This document shows, piece after piece, positions 8,552 through 16,809 of a stretch of DNA of 38,144 nucleotides. A program made the position numbers and the translations under genes. Within the stretch, counting starts at the first letter, position 1, and each line of letters begins with the position of its first letter. The DNA is taken from assembly GCF_001746755.1 (NCBI RefSeq), contig NZ_MCGG01000015.1, forward strand, positions 1 to 38,144, written 5' to 3'. The notes beneath the pieces were generated by a model. That model had not been told where the DNA came from, searched no databases, and worked only from the letters and a program-made list of their open reading frames with translations. This DNA comes from Magnetovibrio blakemorei. GTDB lineage: Bacteria > Pseudomonadota > Alphaproteobacteria > Rhodospirillales > Magnetovibrionaceae.

Positions 8552-10630
8552 ATGAGCTTATATGGTGCATTATTTTCCGGGGTTTCCGGGCTCACGGCTC
8601 AATCGAGCGCCATGGGCGCCATCTCCGATAACATCACGAACGTGAGTACTATCGGTTATAAGGGCACCACCACCAACTTCCAGACCCTGGTGACGAAGCA
8701 ATCGTCTGCCACGTTCTACTCAGCCGGTGGTGTGCAGTCTAAACCGCGTCAGCAAACGGATTTGCAAGGTCTGTTGCAATCTTCGACGTCGCAGACCGAT
8801 ATCTCCATGTCCGGCGGCGGTTTTTTCGTGGTGAACGAAGCCAACGTCCCTGGCGTTTCCGATCCGTATCTTTACACCCGTGCGGGTTCATTCATTCAAG
8901 ATGACCAAGGGTATCTGAAAAACGCCCAGGGTTATTATCTGCAAGGCTGGCCCACCGATGCGTCCGGCACGGTCATTCCATCCAATTCCAACCTGACGAT
9001 CACCAACCAAAACATCATTTCGTCGGATTACCTGGAATCCATCAACTTGAACCGTGTTGGCGGCACGGCATCGGCAACCAGCACCGTCGCCATCGGCGCA
9101 AACTTGCCCTCGTCAGATACGGCAGGCACCACCCACAAAACCGACGTGCAGTACTTCAACTCACTCGGTAATGCCAAAAACATGTCGATTGTTTATACAA
9201 AATCCTCTGTCGGCAACCAGTGGAACGTGGGGGTTTCCCCGCCCACAGGCACCGCCGTTGCCACACTGTATGACACAGCGGCAACACCGGGCGTGTACGC
9301 AAGTGGTGGCTTAATCGAATTCACATCCATACCGGCTGTCGGCAGTTCGATCACTATTAACGGTCAGGCCTATACATTCGTCAACGCCGCGTCGGCTGGC
9401 ACCAACATCTCCGTTTCTACAGGCCAGACCCTTTCAGATGTCGTAGCCGATATTGTCGCCGCCGTAAAAGCGACCGACCCGACCTTCGCCGTACCGACCT
9501 CCGGGGCCAGCACACGTATCGCCGTCCAATCCGGCGTCACCACCGCCATCGAATTCAAAGAAAGCGGCGTTGGTTCAATTGCCGTAAACTTAAGCGCCAC
9601 ACTGACGTCCACTGGCGCGGCGGCCACGACCCAGACGGGAACATTCACTGTTAAGCAAAAAGACAATGCATACAGCGACTTCACGCTCTTAAAGTTCGCA
9701 GCCGTTCCGGCTAACGGTGAAACCATTGTCATCGGCGGAACCACCTACACATTTACAACAGGTGAGCCGCAAGAAGCGGTTGGTGCGCCGGCCGACACAC
9801 TCATTTACAGAGACGGCACAGTTGCCCAAATGATCCAGGATTTGGAGAATGCTGTCGAAGCCAACAACGCCACGCTCGCTACGACAGGAAATCGAGTGCG
9901 CTCTCTTGCAGTCGGTGGTGCCACGGTAGACACGCTCTATATTGAAAGTGTAACCGACTACACCAACACGATTGATGTCTCGGGCATGGGCACCCCTCCC
10001 ACCGACGGTGACGGCACCGCCTTCACGACGCCGACAGCCATTCCAGTTGCCACAGCAGCCGGCATCACCTTCTCTGCCGATGGCGTTCCATCTGCCTTTA
10101 ACATTGGCGCAATCGAAATTCTCAATTACGCTGACGGCGCGCAAAATATGTCCAACGCCACCGGTGAAGGCTCACGCATCACGTTGGATTTCGGCACCGT
10201 AACGGAAGCCAACGGTCTCACCCAATACGGCGCTGAATTCACCCCGACCTTCATCACCCAGAACGGGTCCAAGTTCGGTACCTTTGCGGGCGTGACCATC
10301 GGCCAAGACGGGCTGGTGACGGCCTTGTTCGACAACGGTGAAACCCGTAAAATTTTCCAAATTCCGGTTGCGACCTTCGTCAACCCCAACCAATTGGAAA
10401 GCAAGTCGGGCAACGTGTGGTCGGCCACTCAGGCCTCCGGTGACTATACGTTGCGCGTGGCAGACAGTGGGCCTGCCGGACAGGTGGTGCAGTCGGCATT
10501 GGAGGCATCCACCGTCGATATCGGTGCAGAATTCACCAACATGATCGTGGTCCAACGCGCATACTCTGCGTCCACCAAAATCATCACCACAGCGGATCAA
10601 ATGCTCGAAGAACTGATGCGCACCAAGTAA
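8552..10630 (+). CDS. flgE: Flagellar hook protein FlgE
   Basis: A 692-residue hook subunit. The N-terminus (SLYGALFSGVSGLTAQSSAM, then ISDNITNVSTIGYKGTTTNF) and C-terminus (ALEASTVDIGAEFTNMIVVQ, then RAYSASTKIITTADQMLEEL) are classic FlgE. The ATG at 8552 has AAGGAGAG before it; an upstream in-frame start at 8513 lacks such a site and falls before a small hairpin. The protein is long for FlgE because of a central insertion in which one module appears twice: I-E-F-T-S-I-P-A-V-G…G-Q-A-Y-T-F near residue 255 and L-K-F-A-A-V-P-A-N-G…G-T-T-Y-T-F near 379. It is the last gene of the sigma-54 operon and is followed by a terminator. Confidence 0.95.
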   Translation: MSLYGALFSGVSGLTAQSSAMGAISDNITNVSTIGYKGTTTNFQTLVTKQSSATFYSAGGVQSKPRQQTDLQGLLQSSTSQTDISMSGGGFFVVNEANVPGVSDPYLYTRAGSFIQDDQGYLKNAQGYYLQGWPTDASGTVIPSNSNLTITNQNIISSDYLESINLNRVGGTASATSTVAIGANLPSSDTAGTTHKTDVQYFNSLGNAKNMSIVYTKSSVGNQWNVGVSPPTGTAVATLYDTAATPGVYASGGLIEFTSIPAVGSSITINGQAYTFVNAASAGTNISVSTGQTLSDVVADIVAAVKATDPTFAVPTSGASTRIAVQSGVTTAIEFKESGVGSIAVNLSATLTSTGAAATTQTGTFTVKQKDNAYSDFTLLKFAAVPANGETIVIGGTTYTFTTGEPQEAVGAPADTLIYRDGTVAQMIQDLENAVEANNATLATTGNRVRSLAVGGATVDTLYIESVTDYTNTIDVSGMGTPPTDGDGTAFTTPTAIPVATAAGITFSADGVPSAFNIGAIEILNYADGAQNMSNATGEGSRITLDFGTVTEANGLTQYGAEFTPTFITQNGSKFGTFAGVTIGQDGLVTALFDNGETRKIFQIPVATFVNPNQLESKSGNVWSATQASGDYTLRVADSGPAGQVVQSALEASTVDIGAEFTNMIVVQRAYSASTKIITTADQMLEELMRTK

Positions 10631-10694
10631 TTTAGGATACTAGGGGCCGGGGCAGAATGCCCTGGCTTACAATCTCCTTCCCAAAAACGAACGC

Positions 10695-10717
10695 AAGAGG
10701 CCTTAAAGGCCTCTTTT
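10695..10717 (+). terminator. Rho-independent terminator after flgE
   Basis: An 8-bp stem AAGAGGCC (10695-10702) and GGCCTCTT (10708-10715) closes a TTAAA loop and runs into a short T run. It lies 65 bases after the flgE stop and closes the fliK-flgD-flgE transcript. Confidence 0.85.
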
Positions 10718-10802
10718 GTTTTGCTTTGAATTGAAGGGGTTAGGCATTTTTTAATATGCGCCGTGTATCTCTTATGGGTAAGCGAAAATGAATGCATGAG
10801 TA

Positions 10803-11075
10803 ATGACAGAACACAAAAAAATCGCCCCCGACCATAGCTTCCAAAGCACCATGACCCTTGAGGATTTGCCTCCTGCGGATACCGTGCGTTGGGTTACGGC
10901 GCGCAAGGCCGTCGTTGTGAACGCTGTTCGCTCGGGCCTTATTTCTCTTGAAGACGCTTGTCGTCGCTACGCACTTTCCGTCGAAGAATTTGTCGGTTGG
11001 CAAACGTTGCTCGATCAACATGGCGTTTCCGCCCTGCGCGTAACCCGCGTCCATCAGTTTCGCAAAACCCGCTAA
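10803..11075 (+). CDS. sciP: SciP-type CtrA inhibitor (DUF1153 family)
   Basis: A 90-residue DUF1153-family protein with a helix-turn-helix core: MTLEDLPPADTVRWVTARKA, AVVNAVRSGLISLEDACRRY and LSVEEFVGWQTLLDQHG. In Caulobacter, SciP blocks CtrA-driven transcription in early G1 cells. Its placement beside the hook gene flgE, with the other CtrA-circuit genes flbD, ctrA and chpT also in this window, supports the call. The start ATG at 10803 has no strong ribosome site. Its stop overlaps by three bases the stop of the convergent TPR-glycosyltransferase gene. SciP identity is secure at family level; the role is by homology. Confidence 0.88.
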   Translation: MTEHKKIAPDHSFQSTMTLEDLPPADTVRWVTARKAVVVNAVRSGLISLEDACRRYALSVEEFVGWQTLLDQHGVSALRVTRVHQFRKTR

Positions 11076-12865
11076 TTTTTTTGCTCACGTAAACGCAGAT
11101 CGCTTTTCACACGTGCAATCACACTCAGCCAATCACCTCTCTTCGGTTGTCGGTAAAGCGTCATACTTGGGTACCAAGGCGTGTCGGAGCGTTTCAACTG
11201 CCAGCGCCAATCGGGGGCATGGGGTAGCAAGACCCAGACCGGTATATTGAGGGCACCCGCGACATGGGCGACCGAAGTATCGACCGTAATCACCAAATCC
11301 AATTGCCCCACCAAAGCCGCCGTATCGGCGTAATCTGAAATATGCGCGGTGTAATCGATGATGGTCCAGTCGACTTCATGCAACTGCGCCGCACTGGACC
11401 CGATTTGCAAATTGATGAACGTGCACCCCTGAACGTCCGACAGGGGGGCTAGATTTTTCAAAGCGATAGAGCGTTCACGGTCATTGGTGTGATGGGGACT
11501 GCCCGCCCACACCAAACCGACTTTCAAGCCGCCAACATCTTTTAAGCGATTTTGCCAGACCTGCGCGTCCGCATCCGAAACGCCCAAGTATGGTACGACC
11601 GCCGGAATACGCTCAGAACTGGGCGACAGCAATCCCGGCAGGGATAAAAAGGGGCACTGCACGTCAAACACGGGTAATTCTTCGCCACGCGATACCACAT
11701 GAGCCACATCGGAAACCGTCTCAAACAACCGTGTTAAGGACGGCGGACATTCCAAGATTACGGTACCGCCCAGAGCATGAACCAAAGGCGCATAGCGGAC
11801 AAATTGCAGCGCATCGCCAAGGCCCTGTTCGACATACAGCAAGATCGTTTTTCCTGCCAACGGCTCCCCAGTCCATAATGGCTGGGGAAAATTTCGTCGC
11901 TCAGACGGGAATTCCTTGGCCAACCAGCGCCACTCATAATGTTTCCAGCCATTCTCGAAATCGCCTTTGAGAAGCATCAACACGGCCAGGTTATGGTGAC
12001 CTTCCGGGTGGTTGGGGGAAAGGGCCAACACCCGTTCGAAGGCCGTTTGGGCCTCTTCGATTTTGCCTTGCGCTTGTAAAATGTCGCCCAAGTTGTTCAA
12101 CACTTCAACCACATCGGGATGGGCTGTCAAAAGACTGCGGCAAACCGTTTCGGCTTCATCCAAGCGTCCCTCCCAACGATGCAGAACAGCAAGATTGTTT
12201 TGCGCTTTTATGGAAGCGGGATTGATCTTCACCGCCTGGCCATAGGCTTGCAGCGCTTCTTCCGGCTTCCCCCCCAAACGCAGCACCAAGCCCAGATTGG
12301 TCCAAGATTGTTCGGATTGCGGATTGGCATCCACGGCTTTCTGCAAACAAATCTCGGCCGCATCCATTTGCCCGGCGGCTTTGAGTGCCAAGGCTTTGTT
12401 GTTTAGAGCATCCGTATTGGCGGGATCTGTCATAAGCGCCTGATCAAAAGCCGCCACGGCGTCCATATTTTGCCCAAGTCCCAGCAAGGCGTTGCCAAGA
12501 TTAAGCTGTGCCCGCATCAAGTTCGGGTTCGCCTGCAACGCAGCCTTATAAGCATTTACGGCCTCATCAAGACGCCCATGATGCTCTAAAATAACGCCAA
12601 GATTGAGATACGCTTGCGGGTGATTTGGATGCTCGCACATGGCCTTGTCTAAGTATTCCAAGGCGCGCCCGACATCCCCACCCTGCCAAGCCGCTGCTCC
12701 GGCACCGTTCAAAGCTTCAATATGATCTGAGTGTTGAAGCAAAATTCGATCAAAAAGTGCCAGCGCTTCACCATAACGACCTGTTTGGCTCAACAGCTGA
12801 GCCTCAGCCATGAGCATTTTCTCAGTCCCTCCGACTGCTCCGTGTCCCGTGATATCTGCGCTCAT
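11072..12865 (-). CDS. TPR-containing glycosyltransferase (GT9/heptosyltransferase-like C-terminus)
   Basis: A 597-residue protein. About residues 10-310 are TPR units, well conserved (for example HPQAYLNLGVILEHHGRLDE and NPNLMRAQLNLGNALLGLGQ). The C-terminal part resembles the GT9-like domain found in many alphaproteobacterial TPR proteins: PLAGKTILLYVEQGLGDALQ, FVRYAPLVHALGGTVILECP, GLVWAGSPHHTNDRERSIAL, LVITVDTSVAHVAGALNIPV and WVLLPHAPDWRWQLKR. No signal peptide is evident. The gene stands alone on the minus strand, convergent with sciP. Acceptor and sugar are unknown; position among flagellar genes makes a role in flagellin or surface glycan modification plausible but unproven. Confidence 0.75.
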   Translation of the reverse strand: MSADITGHGAVGGTEKMLMAEAQLLSQTGRYGEALALFDRILLQHSDHIEALNGAGAAAWQGGDVGRALEYLDKAMCEHPNHPQAYLNLGVILEHHGRLDEAVNAYKAALQANPNLMRAQLNLGNALLGLGQNMDAVAAFDQALMTDPANTDALNNKALALKAAGQMDAAEICLQKAVDANPQSEQSWTNLGLVLRLGGKPEEALQAYGQAVKINPASIKAQNNLAVLHRWEGRLDEAETVCRSLLTAHPDVVEVLNNLGDILQAQGKIEEAQTAFERVLALSPNHPEGHHNLAVLMLLKGDFENGWKHYEWRWLAKEFPSERRNFPQPLWTGEPLAGKTILLYVEQGLGDALQFVRYAPLVHALGGTVILECPPSLTRLFETVSDVAHVVSRGEELPVFDVQCPFLSLPGLLSPSSERIPAVVPYLGVSDADAQVWQNRLKDVGGLKVGLVWAGSPHHTNDRERSIALKNLAPLSDVQGCTFINLQIGSSAAQLHEVDWTIIDYTAHISDYADTAALVGQLDLVITVDTSVAHVAGALNIPVWVLLPHAPDWRWQLKRSDTPWYPSMTLYRQPKRGDWLSVIARVKSDLRLREQKN

Positions 12866-13183
12866 TAACTCTCCACCCTTCTCTGCTCACGGTTTCAACA
12901 CCCCAGAAAACCTGCCAAGCATACCACCCAGGCAATGCAAGGGTAGCTGCCAAAACAAAGCACTGGCAAGGGTGTTGCAAACCGGAGCAAATTAAACCGT
13001 GCGAAATTGAAGAGGTCGTTTTATATCTGAATTGAGGCCAAGCCACTGGGATGAGAGACATATCCTTGCGTGTTAAGCCCTGACAAACTGGTGTGCGAAA
13101 GGGTTATGCCATAGGCACATACAACAACAGGTGCGCACACCAATATTGTGTGCACACTCAAAACCCATTTGTTCAACAGCGGC
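12866..13183. other. Gene-free stretch between the TPR-glycosyltransferase and the FlaG-like gene
   Basis: This 318-base stretch contains no supportable protein gene. It holds the leftward upstream region of the TPR-glycosyltransferase, a plus-strand sigma-54 promoter match at 12964-12980 and a hairpin, GCACAC (13135-13140) with GTGTGC (13148-13153), just 3' of the FlaG-like gene. The hairpin lacks a T run, so it is at best a weak terminator for that gene. Confidence 0.5.
12964..12980 (+). promoter_or_regulatory. Orphan sigma-54 promoter match pointing toward the FlaG-like gene
   Basis: TGGCAAGGGTGTTGCAA has GG at 12965-12966, exactly ten bases, and GC at 12977-12978, and matches the core TGGCAC-N5-TTGC at all but one base. 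No plus-strand gene follows for over 1.1 kb (fliF is at 14109). A transcript starting near 12990 would cross the gene-free stretch and run antisense to the FlaG-like gene. Confidence 0.5.
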
Positions 13184-13681
13184 TTAGGCTTCTATGGAAG
13201 TCCCTGCCGAAGGTGTTGAACCCTTACCAACCGAAGACGTTGCCCCGGAGGAACCGACTGCAGGTGCAGGCGCAGATGGCGCTGAAACTTCAGCACCCGT
13301 TGAGCCACTCACTGTGCCGGAAACTCCACCATTACCCAACCCACCAGTAACGGAGGACGATACCGTACCAGAAGCAGTCGTTTCGACTGGCGCAGGCTTT
13401 GCCTCGCCATTCGACGCGCCACGCTTATAGGCATCGACAACTTTTTCTGAAGGATACTGATTGAGCACTTCACCCGTCGCGCCGTCCCGATACTGCAGGA
13501 CGTACACACCACTCTGGGGGTCTACGACACCCTTGGGAGAAGTTACATAATTGGAGACATCAACAGACGCCTTCTGTGAAGATGCTTGTGCATTCACATC
13601 AGACGACTTGGCGTCGACCGCCGCCTTTCTGGGCGGATTAACGGCCACATCAGGGGCCGTTCTAATGGATAAATCGCTCAT
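13184..13681 (-). CDS. FlaG-like flagellar protein with Ser/Gly/Pro-rich tail
   Basis: A 165-residue protein. Residues about 45-90 (VVDPQSGVYVLQYRDGATGE, then VLNQYPSEKVVDAYKRG) resemble the conserved core of FlaG-type proteins, which have a '(D)xxTGEVIRQIPSEE' segment and are linked to filament length and polar flagella. The remaining half is low-complexity Ser, Gly, Val, Thr and Pro. No signal peptide or membrane segment is visible. I chose the ATG at 13681; a GTG three codons upstream (13690) is an alternative and neither has a clear ribosome site. The gene is divergent from the fliF operon. The FlaG call rests on one short motif and is tentative. Confidence 0.5.
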   Translation of the reverse strand: MSDLSIRTAPDVAVNPPRKAAVDAKSSDVNAQASSQKASVDVSNYVTSPKGVVDPQSGVYVLQYRDGATGEVLNQYPSEKVVDAYKRGASNGEAKPAPVETTASGTVSSSVTGGLGNGGVSGTVSGSTGAEVSAPSAPAPAVGSSGATSSVGKGSTPSAGTSIEA

Positions 13682-13775
13682 GGCGTTCACCGTTGCTTTC
13701 TGCTCTGTTGCAAGAATTCTATCTTACTGTGTCTGAATGTACCTCATTTCATCACACATTACAAGCAATACTCTA

Positions 13776-13783
13776 TTAACCAT
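13776..13783 (+). promoter_or_regulatory. TTAACCAT motif, candidate CtrA half-site
   Basis: TTAACCAT is the half-site motif associated with CtrA-bound promoters in Caulobacter. It lies 95 bases upstream of the FlaG-like ATG and could serve that gene or the fliF side. The same 8-mer occurs on the other strand just upstream of ctrA (30234-30241). Binding is inferred, not shown. Confidence 0.4.
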
Positions 13784-13831
13784 GAAATCTGAGCGTGCCT
13801 TTTTCAATCTATCGACGCACCTCAGTTAAAT

Positions 13832-13929
13832 GACTCACATCGCCACACCCCCATCCCCCACCTTTTTTCGCCCCTTCTCCTACCCAACCAGCTGCGATTC
13901 GCCCTCCGATTCGCGACTCGAGTCGATTC
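13832..13929. promoter_or_regulatory. Cluster of six GANTC (CcrM-type) methylation sites
   Basis: GANTC occurs at 13832-13836 (GACTC), 13896-13900 (GATTC), 13908-13912 (GATTC), 13915-13919 (GACTC), 13920-13924 (GAGTC) and 13925-13929 (GATTC). The last three abut, and CGACTCGAGTCG (13914-13925) is a perfect 12-bp palindrome. GANTC is expected about once per 256 bases, so five in 34 bases is far above chance. In alphaproteobacteria CcrM methylates these and GcrA reads them. Confidence 0.7.
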
Positions 13930-13941
13930 CTTGGCGGGGTA

Positions 13942-13954
13942 GGCAATTTTTGCC
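13942..13954. promoter_or_regulatory. Palindrome GGCAA-TTT-TTGCC upstream of fliF
   Basis: A perfect 5-bp inverted repeat with a 3-base spacer, directly upstream of the CtrA-like box. In Caulobacter, FlbD represses fliF from a palindromic site at its promoter (an ftr element), and flbD is in the fliF operon here. This is a plausible FlbD operator, but I do not recall the ftr consensus well enough to score it. Confidence 0.35.
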
Positions 13955-13960
13955 GCATTG

Positions 13961-13998
13961 TTAATAACTTATTCACCATCATCGCTCTAATTTATAAC
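13961..13998 (+). promoter_or_regulatory. Candidate CtrA-controlled promoter of the fliF operon
   Basis: TTAA-N7-TTCA (13961-13975) is one base off the CtrA full box TTAA-N7-TTAA and overlaps a possible -35 TTATTC (13969-13974). A -10-like TATAAC (13993-13998) follows after 18 bases. The start would be near 14005, leaving a leader of about 105 bases before the fliF GTG. A CtrA box over the -35 is the Caulobacter class II arrangement. The -35 itself is weak. Confidence 0.45.
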
Positions 13999-14108
13999 CT
14001 GAAGAAACGGGCTGTCTCAGCGCCTAGAAACGGCATGCTAAAAAACAAGACCCAAACGCCCAGAAGGGTTTCGTAAGGGTTTCGGCAACTGGGAAAAGGG
14101 GTTCCTTC

Positions 14109-15767
14109 GTGGACACACTCCTGCAAACAATTCGCAATCTTGGTGGACCACGACTTCTTGTCATGGGCCTGGTCCTGCTTGGCCTGGTTGGCTTTTTCTT
14201 TTACTTGGCGACCCGTTTCACCACCCCGCAAATGACGCTTCTGTACGGGGATTTGGAATCACAAGATTCGTCTGCGATTGTGTCTCAACTGCAAGCCCAA
14301 AATGTCCCGTTTGAATTGCGCGCCGGGGGCACTCAGATTTTTGTGCCTGATGGACAATCGGGTCAGTTACGGTTGGCAATGGCTAACCAAGGCCTCCCGT
14401 CGGGCGGCTCCATTGGTTATGAACTTTTTGACAAGCAAGGCTCGCTGGGCACCACCAACTTCCAACAAAACATTAATAAAATTCGTGCCATGGAAGGCGA
14501 ATTGGCCCGCACCATCCAGACCATTGACAGCGTACGCTCAGCGCGGGTTCATTTGGTGTTGCAACAACGACAGCTTTTTCAGCATGAACAAGGCAAGGCC
14601 ACGGCCTCAATCTTTTTGAAAATGCGTGGATCAAGGCGTTTGGACGCTGGTCAAGTCAGTGCTGTCCAGCATTTGGTCGCCGCCGCCGTGCCGGGCCTTT
14701 CGCCACGTGCGATTGCGATCATTGATGATAAGGGCGAATTGCTGGCGCGCGGCTACGAAGGCGATCCGGCTTCGACGCCCGGCTTGATCGGTCAACAAAC
14801 AGATGAACGACGCCGTAATTTTGAAGGACGTCTGCAAAACGATGTCGAAAAGCTGATTGAGAAATCCGTTGGTTTTGGCAAGGTTCGCGTTGAAATTTCG
14901 GCCGACATGGATTTCGACCGCGTCACCACCAATGAAGAAATTTATGACCCTGACGGCCAAGTGGTGCGGTCAACCAACTCCACCGAGCAAAGCTCGTCGC
15001 AAAAGGATCAAGAGCCCCAGGCCGTAACTGTCAACGCCAACTTACCGGACGGCACCGGCCTCGGCGGAGATCAAGCGACACGCAACGCTGCAGAAAACCG
15101 CACTGAAGAAGTTGTAAACTATGAAATTTCCAAAAGTGTAAAAAACCAGGTTCGTGATACGGGCATCATCAACCGCCTGTCTGCCGCCATCTTGGTGGAT
15201 GGCGCGTATGAACTCGATGCCAACGACGATCGCGTGTATCGCGCACGCACCAAAGAAGAATTAGACCAAATTGCGGCCTTGGTTAAAGGTGCGATGGGTT
15301 ACGACCAAAAACGTGGTGACGTGGTGGAAGTGATCAACATGCGCTTCGCTGAGTCTGAAGCCCCTCCGCCCATTCAGCTTGACCTGTTCTTCGGCATCGA
15401 AAAACAAGACCTGCTGAAAATTGCCGAAATTATGGTTATCTTTATCTTGGCGATTTTGGTCATCTTGCTGGTGGTGCGCCCCCTCATCAGCCGCGCTTTC
15501 GAAGCGTTGCCCGGTGCCATGAACTCTATGGCCGAAGGCGGTCGCATGATTGCCGACCAAGCGCAATTGGCAGCCGGTGCGCTGGCCGCCCCGCCGTCCC
15601 CTGACGGCGGCATGGGTGAAGAAGAAATGTTTGAAGAACTGATCGACATCGACCGTGTTGAAGGCCGTGTGAAAGCATCGAGCGTCAAGAAGGTCGGTGA
15701 GATCGTCGAAAAACATCCAGACGAAGCCTTGTCCATCGTCCGCAACTGGCTCTACCAAGAAACTTGA
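14109..15767 (+). CDS. fliF: Flagellar MS-ring protein FliF
   Basis: A 552-residue inner-membrane protein that forms the MS ring, the base on which rotor and export gate assemble. A membrane segment lies at about residues 15-37 (LLVMGLVLLGLVGFFFYLAT) and a second near 435-458 (IAEIMVIFILAILVILLVV). Between them is the YscJ/FliF ring domain (LRLAMANQGLPSGGSIGYEL and NKIRAMEGELARTIQTIDSV). The C-terminal EEEMFEELIDIDRVEGRVKA is the cytoplasmic FliG-binding tail. It starts at GTG 14109 with a good GGGAAAAGGGG site. First gene of the long plus-strand operon; fliG follows after 21 bases. Confidence 0.97.
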   Translation: MDTLLQTIRNLGGPRLLVMGLVLLGLVGFFFYLATRFTTPQMTLLYGDLESQDSSAIVSQLQAQNVPFELRAGGTQIFVPDGQSGQLRLAMANQGLPSGGSIGYELFDKQGSLGTTNFQQNINKIRAMEGELARTIQTIDSVRSARVHLVLQQRQLFQHEQGKATASIFLKMRGSRRLDAGQVSAVQHLVAAAVPGLSPRAIAIIDDKGELLARGYEGDPASTPGLIGQQTDERRRNFEGRLQNDVEKLIEKSVGFGKVRVEISADMDFDRVTTNEEIYDPDGQVVRSTNSTEQSSSQKDQEPQAVTVNANLPDGTGLGGDQATRNAAENRTEEVVNYEISKSVKNQVRDTGIINRLSAAILVDGAYELDANDDRVYRARTKEELDQIAALVKGAMGYDQKRGDVVEVINMRFAESEAPPPIQLDLFFGIEKQDLLKIAEIMVIFILAILVILLVVRPLISRAFEALPGAMNSMAEGGRMIADQAQLAAGALAAPPSPDGGMGEEEMFEELIDIDRVEGRVKASSVKKVGEIVEKHPDEALSIVRNWLYQET

Positions 15768-15788
15768 GAAGGTTCTGATTAAAAGCTC

Positions 15789-16808
15789 ATGGCCCGTGTA
15801 AAAGACGATTATAGAGCCCTCACCGGACCCCAAAAGGCGGCGATTTTCATGCTGTCTTTGGACGATGCACAGTCGTCTGCTTTGTTTGAGTTGATGGACG
15901 ACGAAGAAATTCGCGAACTGTCGCAGATCATGTCGAACCTGGGCTCGGTCAATTCCAAGGTTGTGGAACGCTTGTTCCTGGATTTTGCCGACCAATTGTC
16001 TTCGACCGGGTCGCTGGTGGGGTCGTACGATTCCACCGAACGGTTGCTGAGCAAGGCGCTGGGCGAAGAGCGCGTGGCGCAGATCATGGAAGAGCTGCGC
16101 GGCCCTGCCGGGCGCACCATGTGGGACAAGTTGGGCAACGTCAACGAAGCGGTTCTGGCCAACTATTTAAAGAACGAATACCCGCAAACCGTGGCGGTGG
16201 TGCTGTCCAAAATTCGCCCCGATCACGCCGCCAACGTGTTGGGTACCTTGCCGGAAAACTTCGCCATGGAAGTGGTCATCCGCATGCTTTCGATGGAAGC
16301 GGTGTCGAAGGAAATTCTCGACCACGTGGAAAAGACCCTGCGCACCGAATTCATGACCAACCTGGCGCGCACCGCCCGTCAAGACAGCCATGAAATGATG
16401 GCCGGTATCTTCAACACCTTGGACAGAAACACCGAAACCCGGTTCATGGGGGCGTTGGAAGAACGCAACCGCGAAAGCGCCGAACGCATCAAACAGTTGA
16501 TGTTCACCTTCGACGATCTGGAACGGGTCGACAGCTCCGGCATTCAGGTGTTGCTGCGCCAGACCGACAAGGGGCAACTGTCCATTGCGCTCAAAGGCGG
16601 CTCGGAAAGCGTCAAGGAACTGTTTTTCTCCAACATGTCGGAACGCGCCGCCAAGATCATGCGCGAAGACATGGACGCCATGGGTGCTGTACGCTTGAAA
16701 GACGTCGACGAAGCCCAGGCCGCCATCGTCTCCATCGCCAAACAACTGGCCGACAGCGGCGAAATCGTCATCGCCGGACAAGGTGAAGAAGAGCAGCTGG
16801 TTTACTGA
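15789..16808 (+). CDS. fliG: Flagellar motor switch protein FliG
   Basis: A 339-residue switch and torque protein that sits on the MS ring and meets MotA. All three domains are visible: N-terminal ([20 protein letters not shown]), middle with the EHPQ-like motif as [20 protein letters not shown], and C-terminal with the charged torque helix ([20 protein letters not shown], then [20 protein letters not shown]). Length is normal. It lies between fliF and fliH; the end of fliG overlaps a possible upstream GTG start of fliH. Confidence 0.97.
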   Translation: MARVKDDYRALTGPQKAAIFMLSLDDAQSSALFELMDDEEIRELSQIMSNLGSVNSKVVERLFLDFADQLSSTGSLVGSYDSTERLLSKALGEERVAQIMEELRGPAGRTMWDKLGNVNEAVLANYLKNEYPQTVAVVLSKIRPDHAANVLGTLPENFAMEVVIRMLSMEAVSKEILDHVEKTLRTEFMTNLARTARQDSHEMMAGIFNTLDRNTETRFMGALEERNRESAERIKQLMFTFDDLERVDSSGIQVLLRQTDKGQLSIALKGGSESVKELFFSNMSERAAKIMREDMDAMGAVRLKDVDEAQAAIVSIAKQLADSGEIVIAGQGEEEQLVY

Positions 16809-16809
16809 T

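Larger units (their letters stand above)
13682..14108. other. Divergent regulatory region between the FlaG-like gene and fliF
   Basis: About 427 bases without a gene, unusually dense in regulatory-looking motifs, listed separately: a TTAACCAT motif, six GANTC sites, a GGCAA/TTGCC palindrome, and a CtrA-like box overlapping a candidate -35/-10. The fliF leader also carries a direct repeat, AAGGGTTTCG, at 14064-14073 and 14075-14084. A 13-codon ORF from 14035 is present but has no supporting evidence. Confidence 0.6.

Noticed and set aside
10649-10661. GGGCA-GAA-TGCCC palindrome after flgE as an FlbD site or terminator
   Set aside because: No T run follows, a better terminator lies 35 bases on, and it differs from the fliF palindrome; left unassigned.
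12938-12952. Second sigma-54-like match on the minus strand before the TPR-glycosyltransferase
   Set aside because: Spacing between the GG and GC elements is 11, not the required 10.
13093-13350. 85-codon plus-strand ORF opposite the FlaG-like gene
   Set aside because: No ribosome site or family resemblance; if the orphan sigma-54 promoter is active its RNA is more likely non-coding.
14035-14076. 13-codon ORF in the fliF leader as a leader peptide
   Set aside because: No ribosome site, no regulatory codon run and no attenuator-like hairpins.
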